Source of the DNA: Halothiobacillus sp.
GTDB taxonomy: Bacteria; Pseudomonadota; Gammaproteobacteria; Halothiobacillales; Halothiobacillaceae
DNA length: 45,534 nt
Direction: 5' to 3'
NCBI RefSeq assembly: GCF_028710545.1
Contig: NZ_JAQTTX010000005.1
Coordinates: 1 to 45,534 of the forward strand
In this document: positions 25,036-32,573 of the stretch, one piece after another
Layout of the letters: the number at the start of each line of letters is the position of its first letter
How positions within the stretch are numbered: position 1 is the first letter of the stretch
Notes under the pieces: model-generated
Database searches by the model: none
What the model saw: only the letters and a program-made list of their open reading frames with translations
What the model was told of the DNA's origin: nothing
Made by a program: the position numbers and the translations under genes

Positions 25036-25458
25036 ATGACGGATACACAACTACTGACACAAGCCGAACGCCAGGGGCTGGCCGATGCGCTGGATGACGA
25101 ACACAAGTCGCATGAAACCTATGCACAGGTGATCCACGACTTCGGCGAAGTGCGCCCGTTTATCAATATCGTTGAAGCGGAAGCGCGGCATATCGAAGCC
25201 TTGCTGGCGTTGTTCGATCGCTATGGCGCAGCACCGCCGGAGAATCGCTGGGCGGGCAAGGCGCCGCGCTACGACAGCGTGCACGCGGCATGCCTTGCCA
25301 GCGTGCAGGGCGAGATCGAGAACGTTGAACTGTACGACCGGCTACTGCAAAGCACCCAGAGGGCGGACATTCTCAACGTATACCAGTCGTTGCGCGCGGC
25401 TTCGCAGGATCGCCATCTGCCCGCTTTTCAACGCTGCGCCGAGCGGGAACGGCGGTGA
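25036..25458 (+). CDS. Ferritin-like (DUF2202-type) protein
   Basis: The 140-residue product appears to be a four-helix bundle with a di-iron pattern: DEHKSHETY in the first helix, EAEARHIEALLALF (ExxxxHxxE type) in the second, and GEIENVELYDRLL in the third. Such ferritin-like domains store or oxidise iron or act as peroxide scavengers; the precise role is not known. AGAGGA lies just before the ATG at 25036. The stop overlaps the next start as TGATG, coupling it to the VIT-family remnant, which is also iron-related, so an iron-handling pair existed here before that gene was shortened. Confidence 0.75.
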   Translation: MTDTQLLTQAERQGLADALDDEHKSHETYAQVIHDFGEVRPFINIVEAEARHIEALLALFDRYGAAPPENRWAGKAPRYDSVHAACLASVQGEIENVELYDRLLQSTQRADILNVYQSLRAASQDRHLPAFQRCAERERR

Positions 25459-25673
25459 TGGACGCAGGCACCACACTCGCTCCGGAATCTCACCTTGTCT
25501 CTCGCATCGGCTGGCTGAGGGCAGCGGTGCTCGGCGCCAATGATGGCATCGTCTCGACCGCCAGCCTGATTGTCGGGGTTGCAGCGGCGGCGACATCGTC
25601 GTCCGAAGTGCTGGTGGCAGGGGTCGCGGCGCTGGTCGCCGGAATCGGCGCCTTGGTCGGCACCGCCGTGTAA
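25458..25673 (+). pseudogene. VIT1/CCC1-family transporter with a large internal deletion
   Basis: Only 71 residues remain. The first part (RIGWLRAAVLGANDGIVSTA and the TM1 stretch SLIVGVAAAA) is the well-conserved N-terminus of bacterial VIT-family Fe/Mn transporters. The last residues (AGIGALVGTAV) match the conserved extreme C-terminus of the same family. About 150-160 residues between them, with three membrane helices and the metal-binding helices, are missing while the frame is kept. Deletion at short similar sequences coding ALVAG / ALTAG is the simple explanation. A short protein may be made but cannot act as the normal five-TM carrier. Start ATG 25458 overlaps the ferritin-like stop. 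Confidence 0.75.
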
Positions 25674-25699
25674 TGTCATGATGAAATCGATAAATAACC

Positions 25700-26311
25700 A
25701 TGACTAAGCAGGGCAGGACAATCTCGACCCGCGTCGTGCAGCGCCTGACCACTTTGCTGCCCTGGCTGCCGTGGTTGATTCCGTTGATGCTCGCGCCCCT
25801 GCTTATCGGCTGGGCATGGAAAGTGATCGCTCCGGCTGGATTCAGCCAGTGGCGTGAGGAGTTGATGTTCGCCTATCTCATGTACATCGTCATCGTGCGT
25901 TTCGCGCTGCTCGATGTGATGCTTTTCTATGTGGCCCACAAGCGCCGTTCCATGCATCTTGACCTGTTGCGTTTGGTATTCCTGTATCTGGAAGTTACGG
26001 CGTTTACCTTGTTGTTCTTTGCGCTGATGTACCTGCAATTCGACGTGTTCGACCTGTTTGCCTACAACGGCAAGGGCGTATTCGCCCACAGCGATACCCT
26101 TCAGGCGCACCCCTTTCGGGTGTCTTTGTATATCTCGGTCGCCCTGTTCACTACCTTGGGCATCGGCGACTGGGTACCGCAAACGCTCAACGCCATGATG
26201 GCGGCCGGTATTGAAGCCATTCTCGGTTTTATTCAGGGCGGCGTGTTCTTTGCCGTTTTGATCTACGCACACCAGGACAAGCGCCAAGATTCGGGATCAT
26301 CGGCGCAATAA
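25700..26311 (+). CDS. Two-TM potassium-channel-like ion channel
   Basis: The 203-residue protein has four hydrophobic segments; the last two flank a pore helix with TTLGIGDWVPQT, in the place of the T-V-G-Y-G-D selectivity filter of potassium channels (PF07885 type). The filter reads TLGIGD, with Ile in place of Tyr, which may change selectivity. The N-terminal half adds two helices, so it is not a minimal KcsA type. No RCK domain follows. It lies between the VIT remnant and an E3-like flavoprotein, 26 bp after the former. The channel call rests on the filter and topology. Confidence 0.7.
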   Translation: MTKQGRTISTRVVQRLTTLLPWLPWLIPLMLAPLLIGWAWKVIAPAGFSQWREELMFAYLMYIVIVRFALLDVMLFYVAHKRRSMHLDLLRLVFLYLEVTAFTLLFFALMYLQFDVFDLFAYNGKGVFAHSDTLQAHPFRVSLYISVALFTTLGIGDWVPQTLNAMMAAGIEAILGFIQGGVFFAVLIYAHQDKRQDSGSSAQ

Positions 26312-26345
26312 CATCCCTATTTCGCTATCAAGTGAGGAATACCCC

Positions 26346-27740
26346 ATGAATGTCAACACGCAATATGACCTGCTCATTGTTGGCGGCGGACCGGGCGGCA
26401 CCCCCGCCGCCATGGCGCTGGCTCAGGCCGGCAAACGGGTGCTGCTGGTAGAGGCCGGGCGCGGTCTGGGCGGTACCTGTCTGTTCGAGGGCTGTATTCC
26501 CTCGAAGATTTTCCGCGAGACCGCGGCGCGCCGCCGTGAACTCAAGCAGGCGGGCGAATTCGGCCTGTCTGCGGCGGGCATGGATAGCGGCGATATTGAC
26601 TGGAGTACGGTGCAGGCCCGCAAGAACCAAATCCTCAGCGGCCGGGCGCAAGGCGCACTGGCCAAGGCCAAGCAACTGCCGGGGCTGGAAGTCACTTTCG
26701 GGCGCGCCCGCCTCACAGGACCACGCACGGCGCTGATCGAGTCGGGCGGTGAACGCCGTGAGGTCGGTTTTATCAACGCCATTCTCGCCACCGGATCGGT
26801 GGCTTCACGCTTGCCGATTCCGGGTGCGGAGCTACCCGGCGTGCTCGACTCCGAGGGCCTGATCGAAATCGGTTTTATCCCGGAATCGCTGGTGTTGATC
26901 GGCGGCGGCCCCATCGGCGTGGAAATGGCGCAGATATTCCACATGCTCGGCAGCCGTGTGACCATCCTGGAAGCCGCGCCGCGCATTCTCGGGCCGGTGG
27001 ACGCCGTGCTCGCCGAGTTACTCGCCGAACGCCTGCGGGCGGACGGTATCGAGGTACAGACCAGCGTATCGGTCGAAGCCATCGAGGGCGAGGAATGCCG
27101 CCATAGTGTCCGATACACGCTCGCTGGACAGACGCACATCGTCGAGGCACAGGTGGTGGCCATCGTCGCCGGACGCCATCCCAATGTTGATGGCCTGGGC
27201 CTGGAAACCACCGCAGTGCGCCACGACCGCCACGGCGTCAAGGTCGATGCCATGCTGCAAACCGACGAACCCGGCATCTACGCCACCGGCGACCTGGTGG
27301 GCAACCCCATGTTCGCCCACTGGGCCACCGCGCAGGCGCAAGCTGTCGCCCGCCATCTGCTCGGCGCGCCGACGGTCTTTCCGGAGCCCGCACACAACAG
27401 CGCGGTGATCTTCTCCTACCCTGAGCTCGGCATGGCCGGGCTCACCGAAGACGCCGCCCGCGCCGCCGGGTTTGATGTAGCGGTCGCCGAATACGACTAC
27501 CGAATCGACGCCCGCGCGCAGATCAGCGGCGACGCCTTTGGCCGCCTGCGTATCGTCTACCGGCGCGACGACCGCCGCATCGTCGGCATCCATGCGCTGG
27601 TCGAGGGTGCGGCCGACCTGATGGGTGAGGCGGCACTGGCCGTGCGCCATGGCCTGACAATAGAACAGCTCGCCGGCGCGATTCATCCGCACCCGACCCT
27701 GACCGAAGCCTTCGGTCTGGCGGCGCTCGGCGCACGCTGA
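26346..27740 (+). CDS. Dihydrolipoamide-dehydrogenase-like flavoprotein disulfide reductase
   Basis: The 464-residue protein is a class I pyridine-nucleotide disulfide oxidoreductase. It has an FAD Rossmann block (DLLIVGGGPGGTPAAMALAQ), the redox-active pair in GGTCLFEGCIPSK, an NAD Rossmann block (SLVLIGGGPIGVEMAQIF), the ATGDLVGNPMFAHWA flavin loop and the C-terminal dimer signature HPHPTLTEAFG with the catalytic histidine. This makes it a candidate E3 for the pyruvate dehydrogenase encoded at 34.9-38.3 kb, which has no E3 gene of its own. An E3 for a sulfur-oxidising (Hdr/lipoate-binding protein) system is an alternative, given the rhodaneses next door. AGTGAGGA precedes the ATG. Confidence 0.85.
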   Translation: MNVNTQYDLLIVGGGPGGTPAAMALAQAGKRVLLVEAGRGLGGTCLFEGCIPSKIFRETAARRRELKQAGEFGLSAAGMDSGDIDWSTVQARKNQILSGRAQGALAKAKQLPGLEVTFGRARLTGPRTALIESGGERREVGFINAILATGSVASRLPIPGAELPGVLDSEGLIEIGFIPESLVLIGGGPIGVEMAQIFHMLGSRVTILEAAPRILGPVDAVLAELLAERLRADGIEVQTSVSVEAIEGEECRHSVRYTLAGQTHIVEAQVVAIVAGRHPNVDGLGLETTAVRHDRHGVKVDAMLQTDEPGIYATGDLVGNPMFAHWATAQAQAVARHLLGAPTVFPEPAHNSAVIFSYPELGMAGLTEDAARAAGFDVAVAEYDYRIDARAQISGDAFGRLRIVYRRDDRRIVGIHALVEGAADLMGEAALAVRHGLTIEQLAGAIHPHPTLTEAFGLAALGAR

Positions 27741-27879
27741 TTCATGCCGATGCGTGGCGTTTGCAGTCCACCTTCGAGTGGGTTTTCCAAACATAATCGA
27801 CGTGACGCATCCTTTTCCCCGGCAGTGCGTCTTCATCAATGAGAGACACACTCAATTCCTACGATGGAGAACCTGCCTC

Positions 27880-28287
27880 ATGCCTCCGATACCCTTTGAC
27901 GACTACCTGCGCCGCTTCGATTATGACGAGCGGCTTGCCATGAAGATCGGCCTGGAGGAACTGCTCGACAGCTATGCCAAAGGCGAGATCCAGCTGATCG
28001 ATATCCGTTTTCGCGAGGAACATGCCGCCTGGTCGGTCGGCATGGGTCAGCACATTCCGCTGAACGAACTGCCCGACCGCCTGAACGAGCTCGACCGCGC
28101 CAAGACCATCGTGACCATGTGCCCGCACTACGACCGCGCCGAGATCGCGCGCCTCTTCCTCACCCTGCAAGGCTACCGCTCGCGCTACTTCACCGGCGGT
28201 ATGCTCAAGCTGGTCGATTACCTGCGCGGCGACAATGCCCGCGATTATCTCAAACGCATTGGCCCCCTAACGGGAAGCTCAAACTGA
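27880..28287 (+). CDS. Rhodanese-domain sulfurtransferase 1
   Basis: The 135-residue single-domain rhodanese has the strand QLIDIRFREEH and the active-site loop TMCPHYDRAEIARL, with cysteine as the likely persulfide carrier. The fold then continues with GYRSRYFTGGMLKLVDYL. I chose the ATG at 27880 since the domain begins there and GGAG precedes it. A second rhodanese with the same loop type (CPxxDR) follows with a 1-bp overlap. The two look like diverged tandem duplicates (ELPDRLNEL in this one, ELPDRLDEL in the next). A role in sulfane-sulfur transfer in the cytoplasm is probable. Confidence 0.85.
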   Translation: MPPIPFDDYLRRFDYDERLAMKIGLEELLDSYAKGEIQLIDIRFREEHAAWSVGMGQHIPLNELPDRLNELDRAKTIVTMCPHYDRAEIARLFLTLQGYRSRYFTGGMLKLVDYLRGDNARDYLKRIGPLTGSSN

Positions 28288-28664
28288 TGGATGCACTCGA
28301 CACCTTGGCACGCAAGACCGTTCCCGCCGCCATGGGCGAGGCCCGTATCGGCCTCGATGACTTCATCACCGCCTACAACGAGAGCCGCTGCGAACTGCTC
28401 GACATTCGCGTGCCGGAAGAAACCGCCGTCTGGCAATTCAGTTTCGGTCTGCGCATTCCGGCCAACGAACTGCCCGACCGGCTGGACGAGCTACCGAGCG
28501 ACACGCTGCTGGTGGTGGCCTGCCCCATGTCGGATCGCTCCAACATGGCGCGCAGTTACCTCGCCGCCAAGGGCTTTGAAGCCAAGTACCTGGCCGGCGG
28601 ACTGCTGGGACTTGCAGATCGGCTCAAGGGCGGCGCGGCCAAGACCTTGAAGCTGCGCACATGA
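28287..28664 (+). CDS. Rhodanese-domain sulfurtransferase 2
   Basis: The 125-residue protein is the second member of the pair: CELLDIRVPEETAVWQF, then ELPDRLDELPSD, then the active-site loop VACPMSDRSNMARSYLAAKG. The catalytic cysteine sits in CPMSDR, the same loop shape as CPHYDR of the first copy. The start ATG overlaps the stop of the first (TGATG), and its own stop overlaps the TSUP start (ATGA). Sulfur relay between the two, or from the SQR-like flavoprotein, is an inference from the order of genes. Confidence 0.85.
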   Translation: MDALDTLARKTVPAAMGEARIGLDDFITAYNESRCELLDIRVPEETAVWQFSFGLRIPANELPDRLDELPSDTLLVVACPMSDRSNMARSYLAAKGFEAKYLAGGLLGLADRLKGGAAKTLKLRT

Positions 28665-29410
28665 CCGAACTGTTGCTGCAGGACGGCTTGTATTTTCTGA
28701 TCACGTTCGTGCTGGCGACGCTGTTCGCCATGGGCGGCGTGGGTTCGTCCGTCGCTTTGGTGCCGGTGCTGTCCATGCTCGGCATGCCCCTGAATCTGGC
28801 CAAGGCGATCGGGTTGTTCGTCAATTCCGCCTCCACCATCACCGCCTCGGTGATGAACTTTCGACGTGGCGTGCTCGATGTGCGCTTCACGCTGCCGCTG
28901 ATACTCTCGGTTACGCTCGCCACCCCGGTCGGCGCGGCGCTGAGCCGCTATGTGCCGGAGCACATTGTGCAGTGGGTTCTGGTCATCTTTCTGATCGTCA
29001 GCGCCGGATTGCTGATTTTCAGAAAACGTGAAGCCAAAGTTGTTTATAACCGGGTTTGGATCATGCTGCTGCTCGGTGCGTCCGTGGGTATCGTCTCGGG
29101 TTTAATCGGCGTCGGCGGCGGCATGCCGATCCTCGCCGTACTGATCTTGCTCGGTTTCGAGCCGAAGAAGGTCGCTTACGCAGTCAGCTTTGTGATTCCG
29201 TTCTCGACGCTAGCCGGGTTTTTCACCTACCTTAGTTTCGTGCACATGGACTGGCTGCTGCTCGGCGTGGTCAGCATCGCGGCCATCCTCGGCGGGTATC
29301 TGGGCGGGCGCATCATGCATTACCGGCTCGATGCCGCTCAGGTAAAAAAACTCATCGCCGGATTGTTATTGTTACTCGCGGGCAAGATGATCTGGAGCCT
29401 GTTACCTTGA
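28661..29410 (+). CDS. TauE/SafE (TSUP) family sulfite/sulfur-compound exporter
   Basis: The 249-residue protein has about eight membrane helices and the TSUP repeats: GGVGSSVALVPVLSMLGMPL in the first half and SGLIGVGGGMPILAVLILLG in the second. Members export sulfite, sulfoacetate and similar organosulfur anions. It ends the rhodanese operon (4-bp overlap), so export of a sulfur oxidation product such as sulfite or thiosulfate is a reasonable reading. No signal peptide is needed. The gap 29411-29554 after it shows no clear terminator. Confidence 0.9.
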   Translation: MTELLLQDGLYFLITFVLATLFAMGGVGSSVALVPVLSMLGMPLNLAKAIGLFVNSASTITASVMNFRRGVLDVRFTLPLILSVTLATPVGAALSRYVPEHIVQWVLVIFLIVSAGLLIFRKREAKVVYNRVWIMLLLGASVGIVSGLIGVGGGMPILAVLILLGFEPKKVAYAVSFVIPFSTLAGFFTYLSFVHMDWLLLGVVSIAAILGGYLGGRIMHYRLDAAQVKKLIAGLLLLLAGKMIWSLLP

Positions 29411-29554
29411 ACCATCTCCGCACAATTCCACCCATGAAATCGGGGGCTCTCGTCAGCCTTATGCAAAGCTGGCAGCGGTAGGCATTCAGATGGAATTTGA
29501 GCAAACCCCTCGGCCAGAGACACGTTTGATTTATTCGGGGATTTATTAAAACCA

Positions 29555-30535
29555 ATGTCTGATTCTTTTAACGAACAAGCAGTTATCGATCAACTTTATA
29601 CCTCGCATCTTTTTCAGGGCATGAAGCGTACCGATGTGCAGAGCATCCTGGCACAGATGCATCGCAAGCACTGGCCAAGGCACGCGCAGGTCATGCCAGC
29701 GACCATGACGAAAACGAATTTCTATATCTTATTGACCGGGCGGGTACGTGTCGAAGCGGAACATCCAGAGAGCGGGCGTGCCATTACATTGTTCCTGCTT
29801 GGGCCGGGCGAAGGCCATAACCTAATCACACTGCTGGACGGCAAACCTCATCAAGTGATCGCAGAAACACTCGATGAAGTACAGGCACTTTGTGCACCGA
29901 TTACCAGCTGGCAAACCTGGATGCGCACCTATCCGGCTTTACACCAGGCCGCCATGCGCTGCGCCGGAATGCGACTGCGTGAGTTGGCCGACCTGGTGGA
30001 AGATCTGGCACTTCACGACACGTCCGCGCGCCTCGCCCATCTGCTGCTGCGTCATTTAGGGAGCCTCTACACGAATCGATGGCACCTCTGGCTGACGGGT
30101 TTGTTCGCAATCAAGGCGGCGACTCGAAGCCATGCTCATTGCATGGCGAGAGGCGGTAACGCCGAGTGCGGACAAACCCGCCAGCCCCGTCAGGGCGGGT
30201 CGCCAATGGCCCAACTGCCGCGTTGCGCCACTTGCGAATGGTGACGGCCATTCCCTGCGTGCCGCGCCTTGCATTTGCACCCTTGGCGATCCCGCAGAGG
30301 CGCCATCGATTCGTGCAGAGGCTCCCTAGACGACAATGAAAACACAGATCACCGACTCCATGGACTGGTGCACGAGGATATTGCCCGTCTGATCGGCAGC
30401 GTGCGCGTGGTCGTCAACCGTCTGCTCAATCGCTTCAAACATGAGGGGATTATTCACACTGAGGCCGGGAATATCCGGCTGGCCGATCTCGAACGCTTAC
30501 AGGAAAAAGCCGAACGTCGTCTCCATCGAGGTTAA
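29555..30535 (+). pseudogene. Crp/Fnr-family regulator split by a mobile element
   Basis: The N-terminal part (29555 to about 30059) encodes a cyclic-nucleotide-binding-like domain: FQGMKRTDVQSIL, FYILLTGRVRVEAE, PGEGHNLITLLDGKP, then the dimer helix CAGMRLRELADLVEDLALHD. After a 266-bp element the C-terminal winged helix continues (VHEDIARLIGSVRVVVNRLL, then FKHEGIIH). Removing 30060-30329 and keeping one target copy joins the halves in frame to give 711 bp, 236 residues, a normal family length. The interrupted frame runs into the element and stops at 30244, so no DNA-binding protein can be made. The N-terminal domain lacks the FNR cysteine cluster, so it is not an oxygen sensor of that type. 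Confidence 0.88.
30060..30325 (+). mobile_element. 266-bp palindromic MITE-like element in the Crp/Fnr gene
   Basis: The ends are GGAGCCTCTACACGAATCGA and its near-complement ending GGCTCC at 30325, about 24 bp with one mismatch. Flanks are TTAG (30056-30059) and CTAG (30326-30329), a target duplication with one change. Inside are two core modules in opposite orientation: one on the minus strand in the left half (GGCGTTACC through GCCGCCTTG), one on the plus strand in the right half (GCCGCGTTGCG near 30218 through CGCGCCTTGCATTT near 30266). No transposase ORF exists. The overall plan matches the 263-bp element at 8520. Confidence 0.82.
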
Positions 30536-30863
30536 GGCGTACATCATTGATCTTTATCAGGGTCTGTAACCTTGGTTACATCCGAGATGGTTATTCTCAT
30601 TCATACTCCAACACGTGTTGATGTTTGAATTGTTTATATCCATGGTATCGATAGGGAATTTTGGCGTTATTCTGATGTCTCCCTACACAGCCCGAGAGAC
30701 ATGCACTTCTTGCTTCGTGCGGAAGTATTACGTGAACGCCCCTGCCGCCCTGTGCCGGATGATTTCTTTTGTTGAGAGGTTTCTTGAGTCAAATGGAATT
30801 CAATAGCTGCCTGTCACAATTCAGATCAAAGCGTTTGCTTGCAAGACGCCTGAGGAGTTGAGA
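30536..30863 (+). promoter_or_regulatory. Intergenic region with FNR-like box and two palindromes
   Basis: This 328-bp spacer precedes the stress/carbon gene set. TTGAT-CTTT-ATCAG (30547-30560) is one base from the TTGAT-N4-ATCAA consensus of FNR/ANR/DNR sites. TGTAACC-TT-GGTTACA (30565-30580) is a perfect inverted repeat four bases later, and CAACACGTGTTG (30609-30620) is a perfect 12-bp palindrome. I saw no convincing gene: a possible 63-codon ORF at 30615 has no ribosome binding site or family pattern. GAGGAG at 30852-30857 serves the next gene. Confidence 0.5.
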
Positions 30864-31985
30864 TTGAATACTGAGCCCGCCAGAGAATTCGCCAAACTTA
30901 TCCACGAGTACGCTTTTCTCGGACAAGTAGGCCACACGCTTTGCTGTAGCCATACCCTGCTTCTGGCGCGTGCCTTCGGTGATCTGTTATCGCCCGAAGG
31001 GGATGCCACTTTTGCCATTGGATACGATATCCGGGAATCATCACTTTCTCTGGCGGAGGCCGTCAGCTTAGGGCTGCGCTCCGGTGGTCATCATGTCGTC
31101 CACATAGGCGCGTGCACAACGCCGTTTCTGGAGTGGTACACCGCCCAAAACAGTTTGCGCGGTGGCGTCATGATTACAGGCCACTGTGCACCGAAAGGGT
31201 GGAATGGCATGCGCCTGTATGGATCCGGTGGCCAGCCCGTATCCGCCACCTCTGTCCTTGACTCCATGAAGATTACGGATCTTGACAGGTTATTTTCAAG
31301 ACACTGCAACCCGGTACTGCACCATGATTACCCGTTGGCGGCCTATGCGGCTTGCTTGCGACAGCGATTACACCCTGAGCAGCAAATCAAGCTCTGCATT
31401 AATGTCAGCGATGGTCCGGCAAAAAATGAGTTCAAGGCACTGGTGGCTCATTATCAGCAATTGCGTTTTTGGTACATTGGCTCCGGGCTGGATTCCACAC
31501 AGATCAATGACCCGTTTGCCAAACAATCGCAAGCCAAACTTGCAGACAGCGTGATCAGTAAAGGCTGTCATCTGGGAGCAGCCATGGATGCCGACGGTGA
31601 TCGACTGGCAGTGACTGACGATCACGGTGCGCCGGTCGAGCCGCATATCCTGGGCGTTCTTTTGGCTCAGGCACTGGCCAAACGTCATCCCGGCCTTCGC
31701 GTATGGCACGACAGCAATGTTTCCCCGGATGTCCTGCGGGTGCTTAAGCAGACAGGCATGCAAACACAGGTTGCAGACGGCGGACCTCACGCCGCCTGGA
31801 CATCACTCCACGATGGTCAACCCGGTTTTTATCTCAACGGCGTGGGGCAATACGCGTTCAGTGAATTTCCTGGAACAGCGAATGCCTTGCTGGCCCTGAT
31901 CGAGCTGATCAATCATTTGTCGGAAAGTAGATTGAGTCTTTCGGCGCTGATCAAAACCATCAAGAAACAAAGCACCGATGGATAA
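30864..31985 (+). CDS. Phosphohexomutase-like protein lacking catalytic serine and C-terminal domain
   Basis: The 373-residue protein follows the phosphomannomutase/phosphoglucomutase fold. Domain 1 has FAIGYDIRESSLSLAEAVSLG and TTPFLEWY, domain 2 has the metal loop DADGDRLAV, and part of domain 3 follows. The phospho-serine loop, normally TASHNP, reads TGHCAP (residues 105-110) with His107 where the serine should be. The sugar-binding GExSGH of domain 3 is replaced by NGVGQY, and domain 4 with the phosphate-binding loop is absent (normal length about 450-470). Codon use looks normal and the frame is intact, so it is probably a kept non-catalytic homologue. TTG 30864 is preferred, with GAGGAG six bases before it; TTG 30858 is possible. 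Confidence 0.72.
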   Translation: MNTEPAREFAKLIHEYAFLGQVGHTLCCSHTLLLARAFGDLLSPEGDATFAIGYDIRESSLSLAEAVSLGLRSGGHHVVHIGACTTPFLEWYTAQNSLRGGVMITGHCAPKGWNGMRLYGSGGQPVSATSVLDSMKITDLDRLFSRHCNPVLHHDYPLAAYAACLRQRLHPEQQIKLCINVSDGPAKNEFKALVAHYQQLRFWYIGSGLDSTQINDPFAKQSQAKLADSVISKGCHLGAAMDADGDRLAVTDDHGAPVEPHILGVLLAQALAKRHPGLRVWHDSNVSPDVLRVLKQTGMQTQVADGGPHAAWTSLHDGQPGFYLNGVGQYAFSEFPGTANALLALIELINHLSESRLSLSALIKTIKKQSTDG

Positions 31986-32054
31986 GCGTCGATGCCGACA
32001 GCGTAATTTCTTTTTTCGCACTTAACACGCGATATCACAATAAGGACATCCGGG

Positions 32055-32573
32055 ATGAGTATCTACCAGCGCATTATTGTTCCCGTGGATCTGGATGGCG
32101 ACCTACTAACCAAAACCAACCTATGTACCGCCATCGCGCTGGCGCAAGATCAGAAAGCCACACTTAAAATAATTACGGTGGTAGATGAAGCCATCACGGG
32201 ATTGAACGGTGAGTTCGGCTGGACCGACCCGGCCACCCTCGATGCAAACATGCGTGACGATGCGCAACGCCAACTCGATAGCGCCGCCCGAAAGATCAAC
32301 GACCAGAACATCAATGACCATAATCTTATGGCCGAAGCCGAAGTGATCGAGGCGCCCGATGGCCACATTGCGCGACACATCGAAGCGGCGGCCCTCGCAT
32401 GGCGGGCTGATTTGATCGTTATCGGCACACGCGGGCTTCACGGGCTGGCACGCTGGACGTATGGCCTGTCAAGCCACACCAGCGAAGACCTGCTGCGGGT
32501 GGCACGCCTGCCACTGCTTGTAGTTCCCGATTCAGCGCCCGATTCAAAAGCAAAGGATGCATCGGATGATTGA
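32055..32573 (+). CDS. Universal stress protein (UspA family)
   Basis: The 172-residue single-domain protein begins with the family strand YQRIIVPVDLDGD and ends with DLIVIGTRGLHGLARW and the loop region before LPLLVVP. The G-x2-G nucleotide-binding pattern (GTRGLHG) is present, suggesting an ATP-binding type. Universal stress proteins accumulate in starvation or low oxygen and, in pseudomonads, support survival on pyruvate or arginine fermentation. The gene overlaps the DUF202 gene by 8 bp and precedes the sugar-to-acetate set, which fits that theme. Its ribosome binding site is AAGGA about eight bases before the ATG. Confidence 0.9.
   Translation: MSIYQRIIVPVDLDGDLLTKTNLCTAIALAQDQKATLKIITVVDEAITGLNGEFGWTDPATLDANMRDDAQRQLDSAARKINDQNINDHNLMAEAEVIEAPDGHIARHIEAAALAWRADLIVIGTRGLHGLARWTYGLSSHTSEDLLRVARLPLLVVPDSAPDSKAKDASDD

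Noticed and set aside
30615..30806. 63-codon plus ORF before the phosphohexomutase-like gene
   Set aside because: No ribosome binding site and no recognisable sequence; the region looks regulatory.
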